Assembly: GCA_965226865.1 (NCBI GenBank)
Contig: CBDDEH010000004.1
Coordinates: 124,001 to 188,000 of the forward strand
From: CBDDEH01 sp965226865
GTDB taxonomy: Bacteria; Chloroflexota; Dehalococcoidia; Lucifugimonadales; JAGWBF01
DNA length: 64,000 nucleotides
Direction: 5' to 3'
Position numbers and translations under genes: made by a program. The notes below the pieces were generated by a model. The model saw nothing but the letters and a program-made list of their open reading frames with translations. It was not told the origin of the DNA and did not search any database. Shown here piece after piece: positions 51,933-60,988 of this stretch (position 1 is the stretch's first letter; each line of letters opens with the position of its first letter).

Positions 51933-53096
51933 TTAATGCGGCTTATTCTGTCTCCAAACGATCTGGCCTCCCAAAACGGTGAGATAGGTGGCCAACCTGA
52001 GCTCGCCTTGGACTCTCTTACCAGCACCGTCCTGCCAGACGTGCCGGCCCTCGGCCAAATCGAATACGGCTGCATCCGCTTCCATACCTGGGCCAAGAGA
52101 GCCGATCTCTTTGTCCAGGCCAAGGATTTTAGCCGGGACGGTGGTACTCGCGGCAACGGCATCGGCAAGAGGCATACCCATGGCATGGAATTTGCTGATG
52201 AGATCGTTCAGGAGATACAAAACCCTTCCGGGCGGAGCCCGGTGCACGTCTGTGCTGATCGTATGGGGGAGAAAATCCTGTCGTAGCGCTGCGGTGGCCA
52301 CGTCGACATCGAAATGTATCCCTGCGTGGGCAACGTCCATAATGACGCCCCTGTTCGCCGCGTCCCGGACTTCGGGCCGGACTTTACCGGAACCATCCAG
52401 TATTCCTTCCGGATTGCCGTTGAATATGTGGGTGGCTATGTCTCCGGGACCCAGAACATCCAGTATCTCCGGCAACGATATCGGCGTCCCACTCACGTGG
52501 ACCATATATTTCACACCAGCCTTATCGGCTGCTTCCCTGCCTTTGCGTAGGATGTTGCCGGCCTCCCAGTAGGGCATGGCGTCCACGTGCATACGAGCCT
52601 TGACCCCGACGATGAAGCCAGGATTTTCTTTGACCGCATCTGCCGTACGGTCTGCGTCTGCTATGCGGGCGTCGTGAAGCTCGCCACCCAGGACTGGGTT
52701 CAACAAGAGCCCTGAGCCTGCTATGTGCAAGAAGGCCAGAAACCGCGCCTTCTTGGCCGGAAATACGTAGTCGCGCATAGCCCTGTAGTTGGCCCATCCG
52801 GCGCTTCCCGCGTCTACTCCAGTGGTCACACCGGCTGGCAAACAGGTATCGTCGGGATCGGTCGCGCCCATTATTCCGCCGTCGTAGAAATGCCCGTGGA
52901 GGTCCACCAGACCCGGAGTTACCAGCTTCCCAGTTACGTCGACTACCTCGGTGGCCATCGTTGGATCGATACGCTCAGAGACCGCCGCGACTTTGCCGTC
53001 CTTGAATGCTATGTCCCTTCGGTCGTCGACGTTCTGGCCCGGGTCGATGAGCTTGCCACCTTTCAACAGAAGGTCATAAACAGGCTTTGAATTCAT
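51933..53096 (-). CDS. Amidohydrolase/deacetylase-family metallohydrolase
   Basis: 387 residues. Family marks: an N-terminal beta domain (LLLKGGKLIDPGQNVDDRRD), HGH in PGLVDLHGHFYDGG, Lys in VGVKARMHVDAM (likely metal-bridging), His in KYMVHVSGTP and ATHIFNGNPEG, and Asp in TISTDVHRAPPG. This is the pattern of the dihydroorotase-like EF_0837/AHA_3915 deacetylase group. It is first in a minus-strand unit with the MBL hydrolase and the small barrel protein. The substrate may be an N-acyl or cyclic amide compound. Confidence 0.87.
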   Translation of the reverse strand: MNSKPVYDLLLKGGKLIDPGQNVDDRRDIAFKDGKVAAVSERIDPTMATEVVDVTGKLVTPGLVDLHGHFYDGGIMGATDPDDTCLPAGVTTGVDAGSAGWANYRAMRDYVFPAKKARFLAFLHIAGSGLLLNPVLGGELHDARIADADRTADAVKENPGFIVGVKARMHVDAMPYWEAGNILRKGREAADKAGVKYMVHVSGTPISLPEILDVLGPGDIATHIFNGNPEGILDGSGKVRPEVRDAANRGVIMDVAHAGIHFDVDVATAALRQDFLPHTISTDVHRAPPGRVLYLLNDLISKFHAMGMPLADAVAASTTVPAKILGLDKEIGSLGPGMEADAAVFDLAEGRHVWQDGAGKRVQGELRLATYLTVLGGQIVWRQNKPH

Positions 53097-53216
53097 ACGA
53101 GGGACTCCCTGTACCGGTTATGGGACTTGCCAGGCCATTCTAACATCGACGAGCAAGGAGCTCTCTTGACTATGATATTGCCAGGTAGTAGCTTGAAGCT
53201 CGTAAGGAGGACGCCA

Positions 53217-53635
53217 ATGACTTTCGATGAAGTTCTTCCATTCTTGGAGTCCAATCACAATGCCGTCGCCGTGACATTCCGCAAGAGCGGCAGTGCCCAG
53301 GCAAGCGTCGTCTTTTGTGGGCCCTACAAGGGTGGGATCGCGTTCACCACGACCGGAGGCAGAGCCAAGCTGGCTAATCTATTGCGGGACCCTAGATGTA
53401 CCGTGCTCGTCTCAAAATCTAACTGGTACGGCTATGTGGTCGTAGAGGGAAAGGCGGAGGTGCTCGGGCCAGACAATACCGACCCTGAGGATCTGAGGAT
53501 CGCGCTCCGAGAAATATTCAAACCGCCGCCGGCAAGGACCATCCGGATTGGGACGATTACGATAAGGTGATGGTGTCCGAAAGGCGATCCGGTATTATCG
53601 TGCGACCGGACAACGTTTACGATCTGGCCTTATAA
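53217..53635 (+). pseudogene. Pyridoxamine-phosphate-oxidase-like (F420/FMN-split-barrel) protein, frameshifted near the end
   Basis: ATG 53217 follows AAGGAGGA. The sequence VLPFLESNHNAVAVTFRKSG, then RAKLANLLRDPRCTVLVSKS and GYVVVEGKAEV is a typical PPOX-class split barrel. After KPPP (near 53530) the frame drifts and stops at 53570. The +1 frame continues GKDHPDWDDYDKVMVSERRS and IIVRPDNVYDLAL, exactly the family C-terminus, to TAA 53633-53635. A single missing base explains it. This could be a true mutation or a sequencing error in otherwise tidy core DNA. Confidence 0.8.
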
Positions 53636-54679
53636 GCCCCTGGGAACCAGCTTCGTGACCGGATAAGAGTCGCCAAAGGTCGGCATTAATACGGCATGAT
53701 AGGTGCCCGGCCCGCCGGCGACCACAAGCATCAAGTCCTCGGGTTTTCGAGTCTGGTGAACCATTCCCTTGACGGTCACCGCTTCGATTCGATGTCTGCG
53801 AACCATTGGCCTCAGATCAGACTCAGGAATCCCGCTGTTGTCGTACAGGAACTGCTTCACGTCTCCTTTAGACATACCGGCTTCCGACGCCCGGCCCGCG
53901 TGGTCGGCTGTGAGGACAATGGCCGGTTCTCCCTTACCCAGGATCATGTTGTTGCTGCCCATCTGCCCATAATCCCTGGCAACCACCGCCAGCATGTCCC
54001 GGATTTCATGGTACTGGGAGGTGATGATGTTAAGGGTCCCGTTGAAAGAGTTGACGGTTACCGCGCTGTCGCCTTCGTGGAACCCCCTTTCCACGTGTAG
54101 GGGTTCCCAAGGGCTTCCCTCTTCGTCCTCGCCAAAGCAGAGAGTATACTTGCCAGGGAAACCATGAATGGCTTTGTCTATCTCGCCGGGCGAAGCTCCC
54201 CCGACGTTAAGCTGGACTAAACGTATTGCCCTTCCTATAGTCGCATTGGCTCGCCAGCCAGGCCCCAGACAACCTCGGCCAGAGTTCACACCGATCTCGT
54301 TTCTGATAGGGCCGTTGATCACTATCCCAACGCACGCGGGATTCGTCGTCGTCTGGATGGCAGGCAGGTTGAACTGTTCATCACATATGGCCTCCACCGT
54401 GGCCACCAACACAGGCATGTATTCGCGCAGACAGCCCGCCATAACGGCGTTAATGGCGATCTTCTCGATGGTTGCCTCGCCGAGGGCTGGAGGGATTATT
54501 CCAACCGTATGGTCTGCGGGAAGACCACTGCCCTCGACCAACCCCCAGACTCTGTCCTCGGTAGGCGGAATGATGGGGAGGCCATCGCTCCAGCCCTGGG
54601 AGATCGCATAGTCGAATACCGCATCAGAGGAGTCTTTCACCCTGATCCTGGACGAAGTCAGAGGGGGCCCGTCACTCAT
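53630..54679 (-). CDS. Long partner protein of the UGSC-family gene
   Basis: 349 residues. No classical motif, but the sequence is strongly patterned: VFDYAISQGWSDGLPIIPPT, PALGEATIEKIAINAVMAGC, TTTNPACVGIVINGPIRNEI and GCLGPGWRANATIGRAIRLV. Proteins of this kind are found beside UGSC (seleno)proteins in Chloroflexota and actinobacteria. The cysteine in MAGCLREYMPV and the G-x-C-L-G-P-GW segment could be functional. Its start overlaps the UGSC-like stop by 4 bases (54676-54679), so the two are translationally coupled. Biochemical role unknown. Confidence 0.7.
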   Translation of the reverse strand: MSDGPPLTSSRIRVKDSSDAVFDYAISQGWSDGLPIIPPTEDRVWGLVEGSGLPADHTVGIIPPALGEATIEKIAINAVMAGCLREYMPVLVATVEAICDEQFNLPAIQTTTNPACVGIVINGPIRNEIGVNSGRGCLGPGWRANATIGRAIRLVQLNVGGASPGEIDKAIHGFPGKYTLCFGEDEEGSPWEPLHVERGFHEGDSAVTVNSFNGTLNIITSQYHEIRDMLAVVARDYGQMGSNNMILGKGEPAIVLTADHAGRASEAGMSKGDVKQFLYDNSGIPESDLRPMVRRHRIEAVTVKGMVHQTRKPEDLMLVVAGGPGTYHAVLMPTFGDSYPVTKLVPRGL

Positions 54680-55224
54680 GAAGACCTCTGGCTTCCGGTC
54701 AGCAACCCGGCAACTCGCTCGAAGGTAGTTTTCGCCAGAGAAGCGATCTCGTCGTCTGAGATCTCTTCGATGGTCGAAGGCAGGATGATCAGCGGCAGGT
54801 TAGGCTTACCTCTGGCCCGAGCTACTGTCTCCGACAGGACCCGGAAGGGCTCTGTTATTATCACCACCGTAGGAATGCCCTTACCCTCGAAAATAAGGGC
54901 GTCGTTAATACTGGACGCCGCGCAGGAGCCACAATGTCCCATACCCACGATGGCCGCATCGGCTTTCGAGGCGAGGCTCTCTAGCATTTCCGCAGGGGTT
55001 CCGCTGGACAGGCTGGGGTTGGATATCTTGACTACTTCGGCCACGCCATAGCCGCTTTTGGCTATTTTTTCGAAGTGTTCAAGCATCAGGTCGTAGCTGC
55101 GCCAGATATTGCTGAGCGCTCCCAAGACCTTACCCTGGAGACTCGGCAGCCTCGGCGCCAGGGCTGTAGCTACAACCGCCGCCTCTGCCGTCGGATTCAG
55201 AATCTCTATGGTCGGGTCAGACAT
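54676..55224 (-). CDS. UGSC-family protein with Cys in place of selenocysteine
   Basis: 182 residues. The key motif is VGMGHCGSCAASSINDALIF (about 93-112). In selenoprotein members the first Cys is Sec (U-G-S-C). Here the codon is TGT, an ordinary Cys, giving a C-G-S-C redox-like pair. The surrounding alternation of strands and helices (IEILNPTAEAAVVATALAPR, then EGKGIPTVVIITEPFRVL) suggests a Rossmann-like fold. It is preceded by the SDR gene (14 bases) and overlaps the partner gene, forming a three-gene unit. A redox or thiol-transfer reaction is inferred. Confidence 0.75.
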   Translation of the reverse strand: MSDPTIEILNPTAEAAVVATALAPRLPSLQGKVLGALSNIWRSYDLMLEHFEKIAKSGYGVAEVVKISNPSLSSGTPAEMLESLASKADAAIVGMGHCGSCAASSINDALIFEGKGIPTVVIITEPFRVLSETVARARGKPNLPLIILPSTIEEISDDEIASLAKTTFERVAGLLTGSQRSS

Positions 55225-55238
55225 GGTTTCGGAAACGC

Positions 55239-56147
55239 CTAAACCAAGGGATCGTAGTTAAAAACATCCGTAGTCACGTGGAGGGGGTACATGTCGCTCT
55301 TGAAAGCGTTTGGCAACACCTCGGACAGTTTCTCGGGCGTCCATCCATCCGGTGAGTATATAGACCGGATAGGCCTGGGTTGGGACATCAGTACCACCTC
55401 CTTACCCCGAACCGCGAATATCTGGCCGGTGATCTCCTGGGCGCCGTCCTCCGCCAGGAACGCGATAAAGTTCGCAACATGGTCTGGAGAGAGCTGTTTC
55501 ATTTTGGCCACTCGTTCCTGCTGTTCAGGGTCGTCAGTGGGAATGGTGCCGATCAGGCGGGTCCAGGCAAAAGGCGCGATGCAATTCACGGCGACGTTGT
55601 AACGGGACAAGTCCAACGCAGAGACCTTCGTGAGGCCAACAATACCCATTTTAGCGGCCGCGTAGTTGGACTGGCCAAAGTTGCCGATCAGGCCCGAAGT
55701 CGACGTAATATTAATGATGCGGCCGCTCCGTTGCTCCTTGAAGTGAGGAGCAATAGCCCTGGTGCAGGCAAAGCTTCCTTTAAGATGGGTCGAGATAACG
55801 ACGTCCCACTCTTCCTCGGTCATGTTAAAGACCATGCGGTCCCGCACAACACCCGCGTTGTTGACCAGAATATCAACACGGCCGAAGCTATCGAGAGCCG
55901 TTTGTACTATGCGGGCGGCCCCGGTCATTTCGGTCACGGAATCATGGTTGGGCGCCGCCTCGCCACCGTCCTGCCGGATGGCCTCGGCTACCTCGTCCGC
56001 GACCGACGAACTGGTACCTTCGCCTTGGGCCGAGGTACCCAGATCGTTAACCACCACCTTGGCTCCCCGTCTTGCCAGGGTTTCGACAATGGCACGGCCG
56101 ATGCCGCGTCCGGCTCCGGTGACGATGGCGACTTTGCCATTCAGCAT
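55239..56147 (-). CDS. Short-chain dehydrogenase/reductase (FabG/MFE-like) with C-terminal extension
   Basis: 302 residues from ATG 56147 (after AAGGGGGTG). NAD(P) motif TGAGRGIGRAIVE (about 10-17), NNAG in ILVNNAGVVRD, and the catalytic Ser-Tyr-Lys in INITSTSGLIGNFGQSNYAA followed by KMGI. About 50 residues beyond the usual end (RPIRSIYSPDGWTPEKLSEV, then SDMYPLHVTTDVFNYDPL) resemble the tail seen in SDRs of multifunctional beta-oxidation-type enzymes. First gene of the unit with the UGSC-like pair, so it may act on the same substrate. Confidence 0.85.
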   Translation of the reverse strand: MLNGKVAIVTGAGRGIGRAIVETLARRGAKVVVNDLGTSAQGEGTSSSVADEVAEAIRQDGGEAAPNHDSVTEMTGAARIVQTALDSFGRVDILVNNAGVVRDRMVFNMTEEEWDVVISTHLKGSFACTRAIAPHFKEQRSGRIINITSTSGLIGNFGQSNYAAAKMGIVGLTKVSALDLSRYNVAVNCIAPFAWTRLIGTIPTDDPEQQERVAKMKQLSPDHVANFIAFLAEDGAQEITGQIFAVRGKEVVLMSQPRPIRSIYSPDGWTPEKLSEVLPNAFKSDMYPLHVTTDVFNYDPLV

Positions 56148-56309
56148 AGACACCCCCTTAAACGCGGACGATTCGATGCGGTGCACGTGGGCTGCGGGCG
56201 ATTTCCGCGAGCATCAGATTATCCTAGCACCAAAACTTATGGGTGCAACATGACCACGTTATTGGGACACAGTGCCTGTCGAGTAGACGTAGCCACCTGT
56301 GGCTGATTG
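56148..56309. other. Short gap between two minus-strand genes
   Basis: About 160 bases, probably holding the promoter of the SDR unit. No hairpin of note. Confidence 0.35.
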
Positions 56310-57320
56310 CTACCCGCTCACGGTGATAGTAGCCCGCATTGACGGGTGGATTCTACAAAAGTAGGAAAAGGTGCCCGGAGTATCGAACGTGACCAGGCTA
56401 GAACTCTGGCCATCGCTGATAGTACCAGTATCCCATAAGCCGGTCTCGTCGGATGGTGTACCCGACGTCGCCGTATGAGGGGCCGGGTCGACATTGACCC
56501 ATACTATCCTTGTACCGACGTTGACCGTCTGGCTTTTGTGGGCGAAGCCTGAAATCTCCAATTCCACAGTTTCCGGTGGAGCTTCTGGCTCAGATGGAGC
56601 CGTCGGCGTGGGCTCGGGTGTGCTGGTAGGCTCAAGGGTTGGGGTAGCGGTTGGTGCTGGGGTATCGGTGGGCACGGGCGTAGGGGTTGGAGTAGGGGAC
56701 GTGGTTGGAGTGGGAGGTGTCGTTGGGGTTTCGGTGGCATCTGGTTCCGGCGTGGGAGTGTCGGGAGGTGGCGTAGGGGTAGAAGTAGGTGCTGGGGTGG
56801 CCGTCGGCTCGGCCTTAGGGGCAACGGTTGCTTCTTCTGAGCCGGCGCCCACGGTTATTGTGGCCCGCATTGAGCTGGGGTGTATGCGGCAATAGTATTT
56901 GAATTCTCCAGCCTCGCCAAAGGTAAAGCTGAAGGTATCTCCTCTCCTGAGAGTATCGCTGTCCCACAGGCCATCCGGGTCGCTGGGGGTCCCGGAAGTA
57001 GTTGTGTGGGGAACACCGTCTTGCTGCGTCCAGACGACTGTTGTGCCCACCTCTACGGTCAGGTCCTGATGGGTGAAGTCTTTGATATCGGCATTTGTCA
57101 CGTTGGCGTCGGCGGGGGTTCCAGTGGGTTCCGGGGCCGTAGTGGGGGTTCCTGAAACTGTAGTTGGAGTCGGAGTAGAAGTCGATGAGGGGACCGCTGT
57201 CGTTGCTGCGGGAGAGGTGGTTTGGGTGGCGCTGGGAACGGACGTGGCTGAATCCCCACAGGCTGCGACAATGGCAAACAAAACGGTTCCCAAAATCACA
57301 AAAACGGATCTATTATTCAA
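56310..57320 (-). CDS. Two-domain cupredoxin lipoprotein
   Basis: 336 residues from TTG 57320, placed after a run of nine G that can act as ribosome site. The lipoprotein signal VFVILGTVLFAIVAAC (lipobox) anchors it outside. Two plastocyanin-like domains (about 75-160 and 255-336) each have the type 1 copper ligands: GVPHTTTSG with FKYYCRIHPSSM, and APHTATSG with FSYFCRIHPSM (His, Cys, His, Met). A 90-residue Pro/Thr linker (PTPTPTPVPTDT) separates them. It probably carries electrons at the cell surface. Confidence 0.88.
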   Translation of the reverse strand: MNNRSVFVILGTVLFAIVAACGDSATSVPSATQTTSPAATTAVPSSTSTPTPTTVSGTPTTAPEPTGTPADANVTNADIKDFTHQDLTVEVGTTVVWTQQDGVPHTTTSGTPSDPDGLWDSDTLRRGDTFSFTFGEAGEFKYYCRIHPSSMRATITVGAGSEEATVAPKAEPTATPAPTSTPTPPPDTPTPEPDATETPTTPPTPTTSPTPTPTPVPTDTPAPTATPTLEPTSTPEPTPTAPSEPEAPPETVELEISGFAHKSQTVNVGTRIVWVNVDPAPHTATSGTPSDETGLWDTGTISDGQSSSLVTFDTPGTFSYFCRIHPSMRATITVSG

Positions 57321-57407
57321 ATCCCCCCCCCTAATCCAATAGCCTGCAGTATGAGAGACTTGAAACAACGGGTTACGACCAAAGGGGCTCCATGGATTCG
57401 TTGGGTC

Positions 57408-58031
57408 CTAGATCGCGCCCAACAGCACTCTTACGATCTTCATCTCCAAGCTCACGCCCAACTGCCTGACCAACTCCGTCCTGTCGATATCACCGAGAAC
57501 CACATTATATGCGACTCCTAGAAGTCGTCCTACCCGAAAGTCCACGATCGTCGATGATGCCACCCCAACGGGCGTGGTCTGAACAGAGCGTATGGCAACG
57601 GCCTCGTCAGAGAACCCCTCCATCTGCAACACATCAACGCTGATCAACTGCTGTCCGGGTTTGAGCTCCTGTCCTTCCATATGTCGGAACTCTCTAACGA
57701 ATTTCTCCGACATCCATCGAGATACCGACGCTTTGTCCTCAAACATATGAACAACGGTGGCCACCAGAATGTCGGATCCCGGGGTCAATGCGTCAATTGC
57801 AACATGGTTGGTGAACTCCAGCAGATAGCCTGTTAGACGCCCGGTCGCCCTGGTCTCTTCTGGGGTAGTCCCAGGAATTCCGTGCTCTGCCATCGCCTCG
57901 TTATCGAGAATGATCTCCTGAGACACTGGGAATTCTTTAAACCTGTCAGGGAGATCTTCTTTGGCCAGGACCATCCGCGAAAGATCACCTTCTGCCAACT
58001 CGGTAGTTGCCTTGTAAAGAGCCTCAGACAA
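57408..58031 (-). CDS. Conserved-looking hypothetical protein
   Basis: 207 residues, no signal peptide. The sequence alternates strands and helices, with YKATTELAEGDLSRMVLAKE, TGRLTGYLLEFTNH, VVHMFEDKASVSRWM and a C-terminal helix (LGDIDRTELVRQLGVSLEMK). The repeated VHMFED/SVSRWM pattern suggests a two-domain lipid- or ligand-binding fold. Similar proteins occur in Chloroflexota without assigned function. It ends the minus-strand run before the division cluster. Confidence 0.65.
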   Translation of the reverse strand: MSEALYKATTELAEGDLSRMVLAKEDLPDRFKEFPVSQEIILDNEAMAEHGIPGTTPEETRATGRLTGYLLEFTNHVAIDALTPGSDILVATVVHMFEDKASVSRWMSEKFVREFRHMEGQELKPGQQLISVDVLQMEGFSDEAVAIRSVQTTPVGVASSTIVDFRVGRLLGVAYNVVLGDIDRTELVRQLGVSLEMKIVRVLLGAI

Positions 58032-58275
58032 CGTTGTTCGTTCCTACCTTAGAAATCATCTGATTATCTCCTCTGCCGGCTAACGAGCTAGGCTGGGCTC
58101 TCTTAGTACGCGTCGGAGTGGGAGATGCAGCCGCCTTCTCAGCGATGAAGTTACCTTCGACGTTACTGGCAAGAAACACCTGATGGCCCCACGAATCGAA
58201 ACCGACAACCTGCACTCTGATAGCCCGGACATACCCAAGCCGAGTGAGGGAATGTACAGCAGTCAAAGTGAGCAT
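58024..58275 (-). CDS. Possible small protein upstream of the hypothetical gene
   Basis: 83 residues overlapping the next start by 8 bases. The strand-like first half is VHSLTRLGYVRAIRVQVVGF and the tail is Ser/Pro-rich. No ribosome site is clear. Real coding is uncertain. Confidence 0.35.
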   Translation of the reverse strand: MLTLTAVHSLTRLGYVRAIRVQVVGFDSWGHQVFLASNVEGNFIAEKAAASPTPTRTKRAQPSSLAGRGDNQMISKVGTNNVV

Positions 58276-58686
58276 TTGAGGTGACCTTTAAAGTAGCATG
58301 GGTCAACTGGCGAGTCAATAAACCGAAACCTCTTCTTCCCTTTATTTTCACTACTCCAGTGGGATCATATAATGCTTAAAATTTAAAAAATTGATTAAAA
58401 ATTGATTAAATTTAGTCTTGAAATCCGACCAAAAAACCTGGTAGTCTCACCTGGATCGCTTTGGGACAGGAAGGGTACAGTGGTGAAGCGGCGGAAGGTT
58501 GTCCTGTTCCAATATCACTGCACCAAACGTATCGGTGCCCGTTCTGGCAACCGGACTACTAGCCTGGTGAGCCAGCAGATCTGAGCTAATACCAAACGGG
58601 GGATTCAGACCACCGTCCGCATTCCCTGGCTGGTCGGAGTCCCTAGTCCGTGCCCCCAGAGGGCCTAACTATTGGAGAAGATCTGA
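58276..58686. other. Region between divergent units, before rsmH
   Basis: 410 bases. It contains an AT-rich block with repeated ATTGATTAAA (58390-58415), likely promoter DNA, and a 60-codon frame (58402-58584) without a start signal. There is no mraZ gene, which usually precedes rsmH. Confidence 0.5.
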
Positions 58687-59658
58687 ATGGTTTTAGTGGC
58701 TGATGTCCAGGAGCGGATCGCACCAGATCCAACGGGCATAAGTGGTGGAGAGGAAGGGGAAGTGGGGACAAGCTCCACACACCGTCCGGTTCTTCTCCGC
58801 GAAACAGTCGGTTATCTGGGAGTGTCGCCTGGCGGGGTATATATCGACTGTACTGTTGGGGAAGGAGGCCACTCCTTCGCGATCCTCGAGGCCGCAACGC
58901 CTGGGGGCCGGCTACTAGGGATAGACTTGGACCCACAGGCCCTCCAACTCGCAGATACCCGTCTTCGCCCATACGATGGCTCATTCATCCTCATAAAGGG
59001 CAGCTATGTCCATTTGAAGGAACTGGCGGCACAATCTGACTTCACACAGGTAGACGGAATCCTGCTGGACCTTGGGCTTTCATCCCTTCAGCTACGAGGT
59101 GAAGGTCGCGGCTTCAGCTTTCAAAGGAACGATCCCCTGGATATGAGGTTCGATCCCGACGGGCCAATAGACGCCACAGATATCGTAAACACCTACCCTG
59201 CCGATGAACTGGAGCGAATACTGGCCACCTACGGAGAGGAACGAAGGTCCCGGGCCATATCACGAGCCGTGCTGCGACAACGACCCATAAAGACAACACA
59301 AGAGCTTGCTGATCTGATAGTCAGGGTAGCCGGAGGGCGGCATGGAAGAATCCACCCGGCAACCAGGTCGTTTCAGGCACTGCGCATAGCCGTCAATTCG
59401 GAGTTGGATAACCTGACAGAGGCCCTGCCTCAGGCGGTAAGGCTACTGAAGCCCGGCGGCAGATTAGTGGTTATCAGCTATCACAGCCTGGAAGACAGGA
59501 TAGCGAAGACCTTTTTGGCGTCCGAGGGGAAGGCCTCTTCCCTAAGGATACTTACTCGCAAGGTGGTCTTTCCCTCACTCGACGAGGTCCGGGGGAACCC
59601 ACGAAGCAGAAGCGCCCGCCTGCGGGCAGCAGAAAGACTAGGAGACACAAAACCGTAG
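58687..59658 (+). CDS. rsmH: 16S rRNA m4C1402 methyltransferase RsmH (MraW)
   Basis: 323 residues, ATG after GGAGAAG. It transfers a methyl group from SAM to N4 of C1402 in 16S rRNA. Family marks: HRPVLLRETVGYLGVSPGGV, YIDCTVGEGGHSFAILE (SAM site), GILLDLGLSSLQLRGEGRGF and FQALRIAVNSELDNL, and the end VVISYHSLEDRIAKTF. The N-terminal 30 residues are extra. It is directly followed by ftsA, where most bacteria have ftsL, ftsI and mur genes. Confidence 0.95.
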   Translation: MVLVADVQERIAPDPTGISGGEEGEVGTSSTHRPVLLRETVGYLGVSPGGVYIDCTVGEGGHSFAILEAATPGGRLLGIDLDPQALQLADTRLRPYDGSFILIKGSYVHLKELAAQSDFTQVDGILLDLGLSSLQLRGEGRGFSFQRNDPLDMRFDPDGPIDATDIVNTYPADELERILATYGEERRSRAISRAVLRQRPIKTTQELADLIVRVAGGRHGRIHPATRSFQALRIAVNSELDNLTEALPQAVRLLKPGGRLVVISYHSLEDRIAKTFLASEGKASSLRILTRKVVFPSLDEVRGNPRSRSARLRAAERLGDTKP

Positions 59659-59691
59659 CAACCCGGCTAACCGGGGAGGAGGGGTGAATCG

Positions 59692-60933
59692 ATGGCATCG
59701 GAGACGTTCTACACAGCGATCGATCTGGGGACCACCAAGGTCTGCACGATAATAGCCAAGATAGGTCCGGAAGGAGAGTTAAAGGTCCTGGGGACGGGTA
59801 TCGTACCCTCTCAGGGCATGAACAAAGGAAGTGTGGAGAGTATCTTGGAGACTAAGGAGGCGGTCAAAGCCTCGCTCGAGGAGGCGCAGCGATATCTGGG
59901 CCGTTCTGTTTCCTGGGCTTACTTAGGGGTAACCGGAGACCACATCACATCTCTGAACACGACCGGCTTCCTCAAAGGTTCTGGAGAGAACGAGGCCATA
60001 TCGTCCGAGGACCTGCAACACTTGATTCATTCTTCATACCCCCAGGTTTCCAACGGCAAAGAAGTATTGCACGTGATTCCGACCGGCTACCTGGTAGACG
60101 GCCTGACCGGGGTCAGAAACCCTGTAGGCCTCCACGCCGACAGGGTTCAAGTCGAATCCCACGTGGTAATGGGTGAAGCAGCCGTCCTCAAGAATCTGGT
60201 CAAGACGGTGGAGGGTTGCGGTGTACCCGTAAGAAGCGTGGTCCTTCAGCCCCTGGCAGCGGCCGAAGCCATCTTGACCCAGGACGAAAGGGAGCTTGGA
60301 ACGGTGCTCGTGGATATCGGGGGAGGGACCACCGACGTAATGATATTCCGCGGAGGCAGCCCCTGGTTCACCTCCATAATCCCGGTAGGGGGCAACCAGC
60401 TCACCAGAGACCTGTCAGTCGCTTTGGGGGTACCGAACTACATGGCCGAGGAGATCAAGGTCAGGTGGGGACACGCCATATCCGAGGCCGTTCCTGGGGA
60501 CGAGGAAGTGCGAATTCCCGGCTTCCAGGGCCAGCCACAACGCACAGTCAGCCAGAGGTCGTTGTGCATCCCGATTCATGATCGGCTGATCGAAACTTTG
60601 AAGCTGATACTGCTCCAGGTCCAGAAGGCAGGGCTAAGGAATTTGCCGCACGGCGGCATGGTAATTACAGGGGGGACTGCTGAGATGCCCGGCCTACAGG
60701 AGCTGGCGCAAAAAACTACCGGGGCTCCCGTGCGCGTCGGCTATCCGGAAGATATCCGAGGACTGCCGTCCCAGCTAAGAAAACCTGCTTTCTCCACCAG
60801 CGTGGGAACTCTTCTCTGGGGTATCAAACATCATGGTGAGAAGAGGGCATACCGAAACGGGGACCAGACCCTTCTGGGATACAGATCATTGTTCAAACAG
60901 ATCAAGAAGAAAGTAACTCGAAGCTCTGTCTAA
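59692..60933 (+). CDS. ftsA: Cell division protein FtsA
   Basis: 413 residues, ATG 59692 after GGAGGAGGGG. FtsA is the actin-like ATPase that tethers FtsZ to the membrane. Seen: YTAIDLGTTKVCTIIAKIGP (phosphate 1), the SHS2/1C region (IHSSYPQVSNGKEVLHVIPT), VLVDIGGGTTDVMIFRGGSP (phosphate 2), MVITGGTAEMPGL (adenosine motif) and a basic amphipathic C-terminal helix (SLFKQIKKKVTRSS) for membrane binding. It starts 33 bases after rsmH. The set looks complete. Confidence 0.95.
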   Translation: MASETFYTAIDLGTTKVCTIIAKIGPEGELKVLGTGIVPSQGMNKGSVESILETKEAVKASLEEAQRYLGRSVSWAYLGVTGDHITSLNTTGFLKGSGENEAISSEDLQHLIHSSYPQVSNGKEVLHVIPTGYLVDGLTGVRNPVGLHADRVQVESHVVMGEAAVLKNLVKTVEGCGVPVRSVVLQPLAAAEAILTQDERELGTVLVDIGGGTTDVMIFRGGSPWFTSIIPVGGNQLTRDLSVALGVPNYMAEEIKVRWGHAISEAVPGDEEVRIPGFQGQPQRTVSQRSLCIPIHDRLIETLKLILLQVQKAGLRNLPHGGMVITGGTAEMPGLQELAQKTTGAPVRVGYPEDIRGLPSQLRKPAFSTSVGTLLWGIKHHGEKRAYRNGDQTLLGYRSLFKQIKKKVTRSSV

Positions 60934-60946
60934 TTTAGGGAGGAAA

Positions 60947-60970
60947 GGCGGAAGCTGTTCAGCTTCCGCC
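60947..60970 (+). promoter_or_regulatory. Perfect hairpin between ftsA and ftsZ
   Basis: GGCGGAAGCT, loop GTTC, AGCTTCCGCC: a 10 bp perfect stem just before the ftsZ ribosome site (GAGGAGG). It is followed by GAAAAAAG, not T, so it is more likely an RNA-processing or attenuating element than a terminator. Role inferred. Confidence 0.6.
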
Positions 60971-60988
60971 GAAAAAAGAGGAGGAAAC

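Noticed and set aside
55380..56306. 308-codon plus-strand frame opposite the SDR gene
   Set aside because: The SDR on the other strand has all catalytic motifs. The plus frame has none and no start signal.
58402..58584. 60-codon frame before rsmH
   Set aside because: No start signal, it overlaps AT-rich promoter-like DNA, and it has no resemblance to mraZ.
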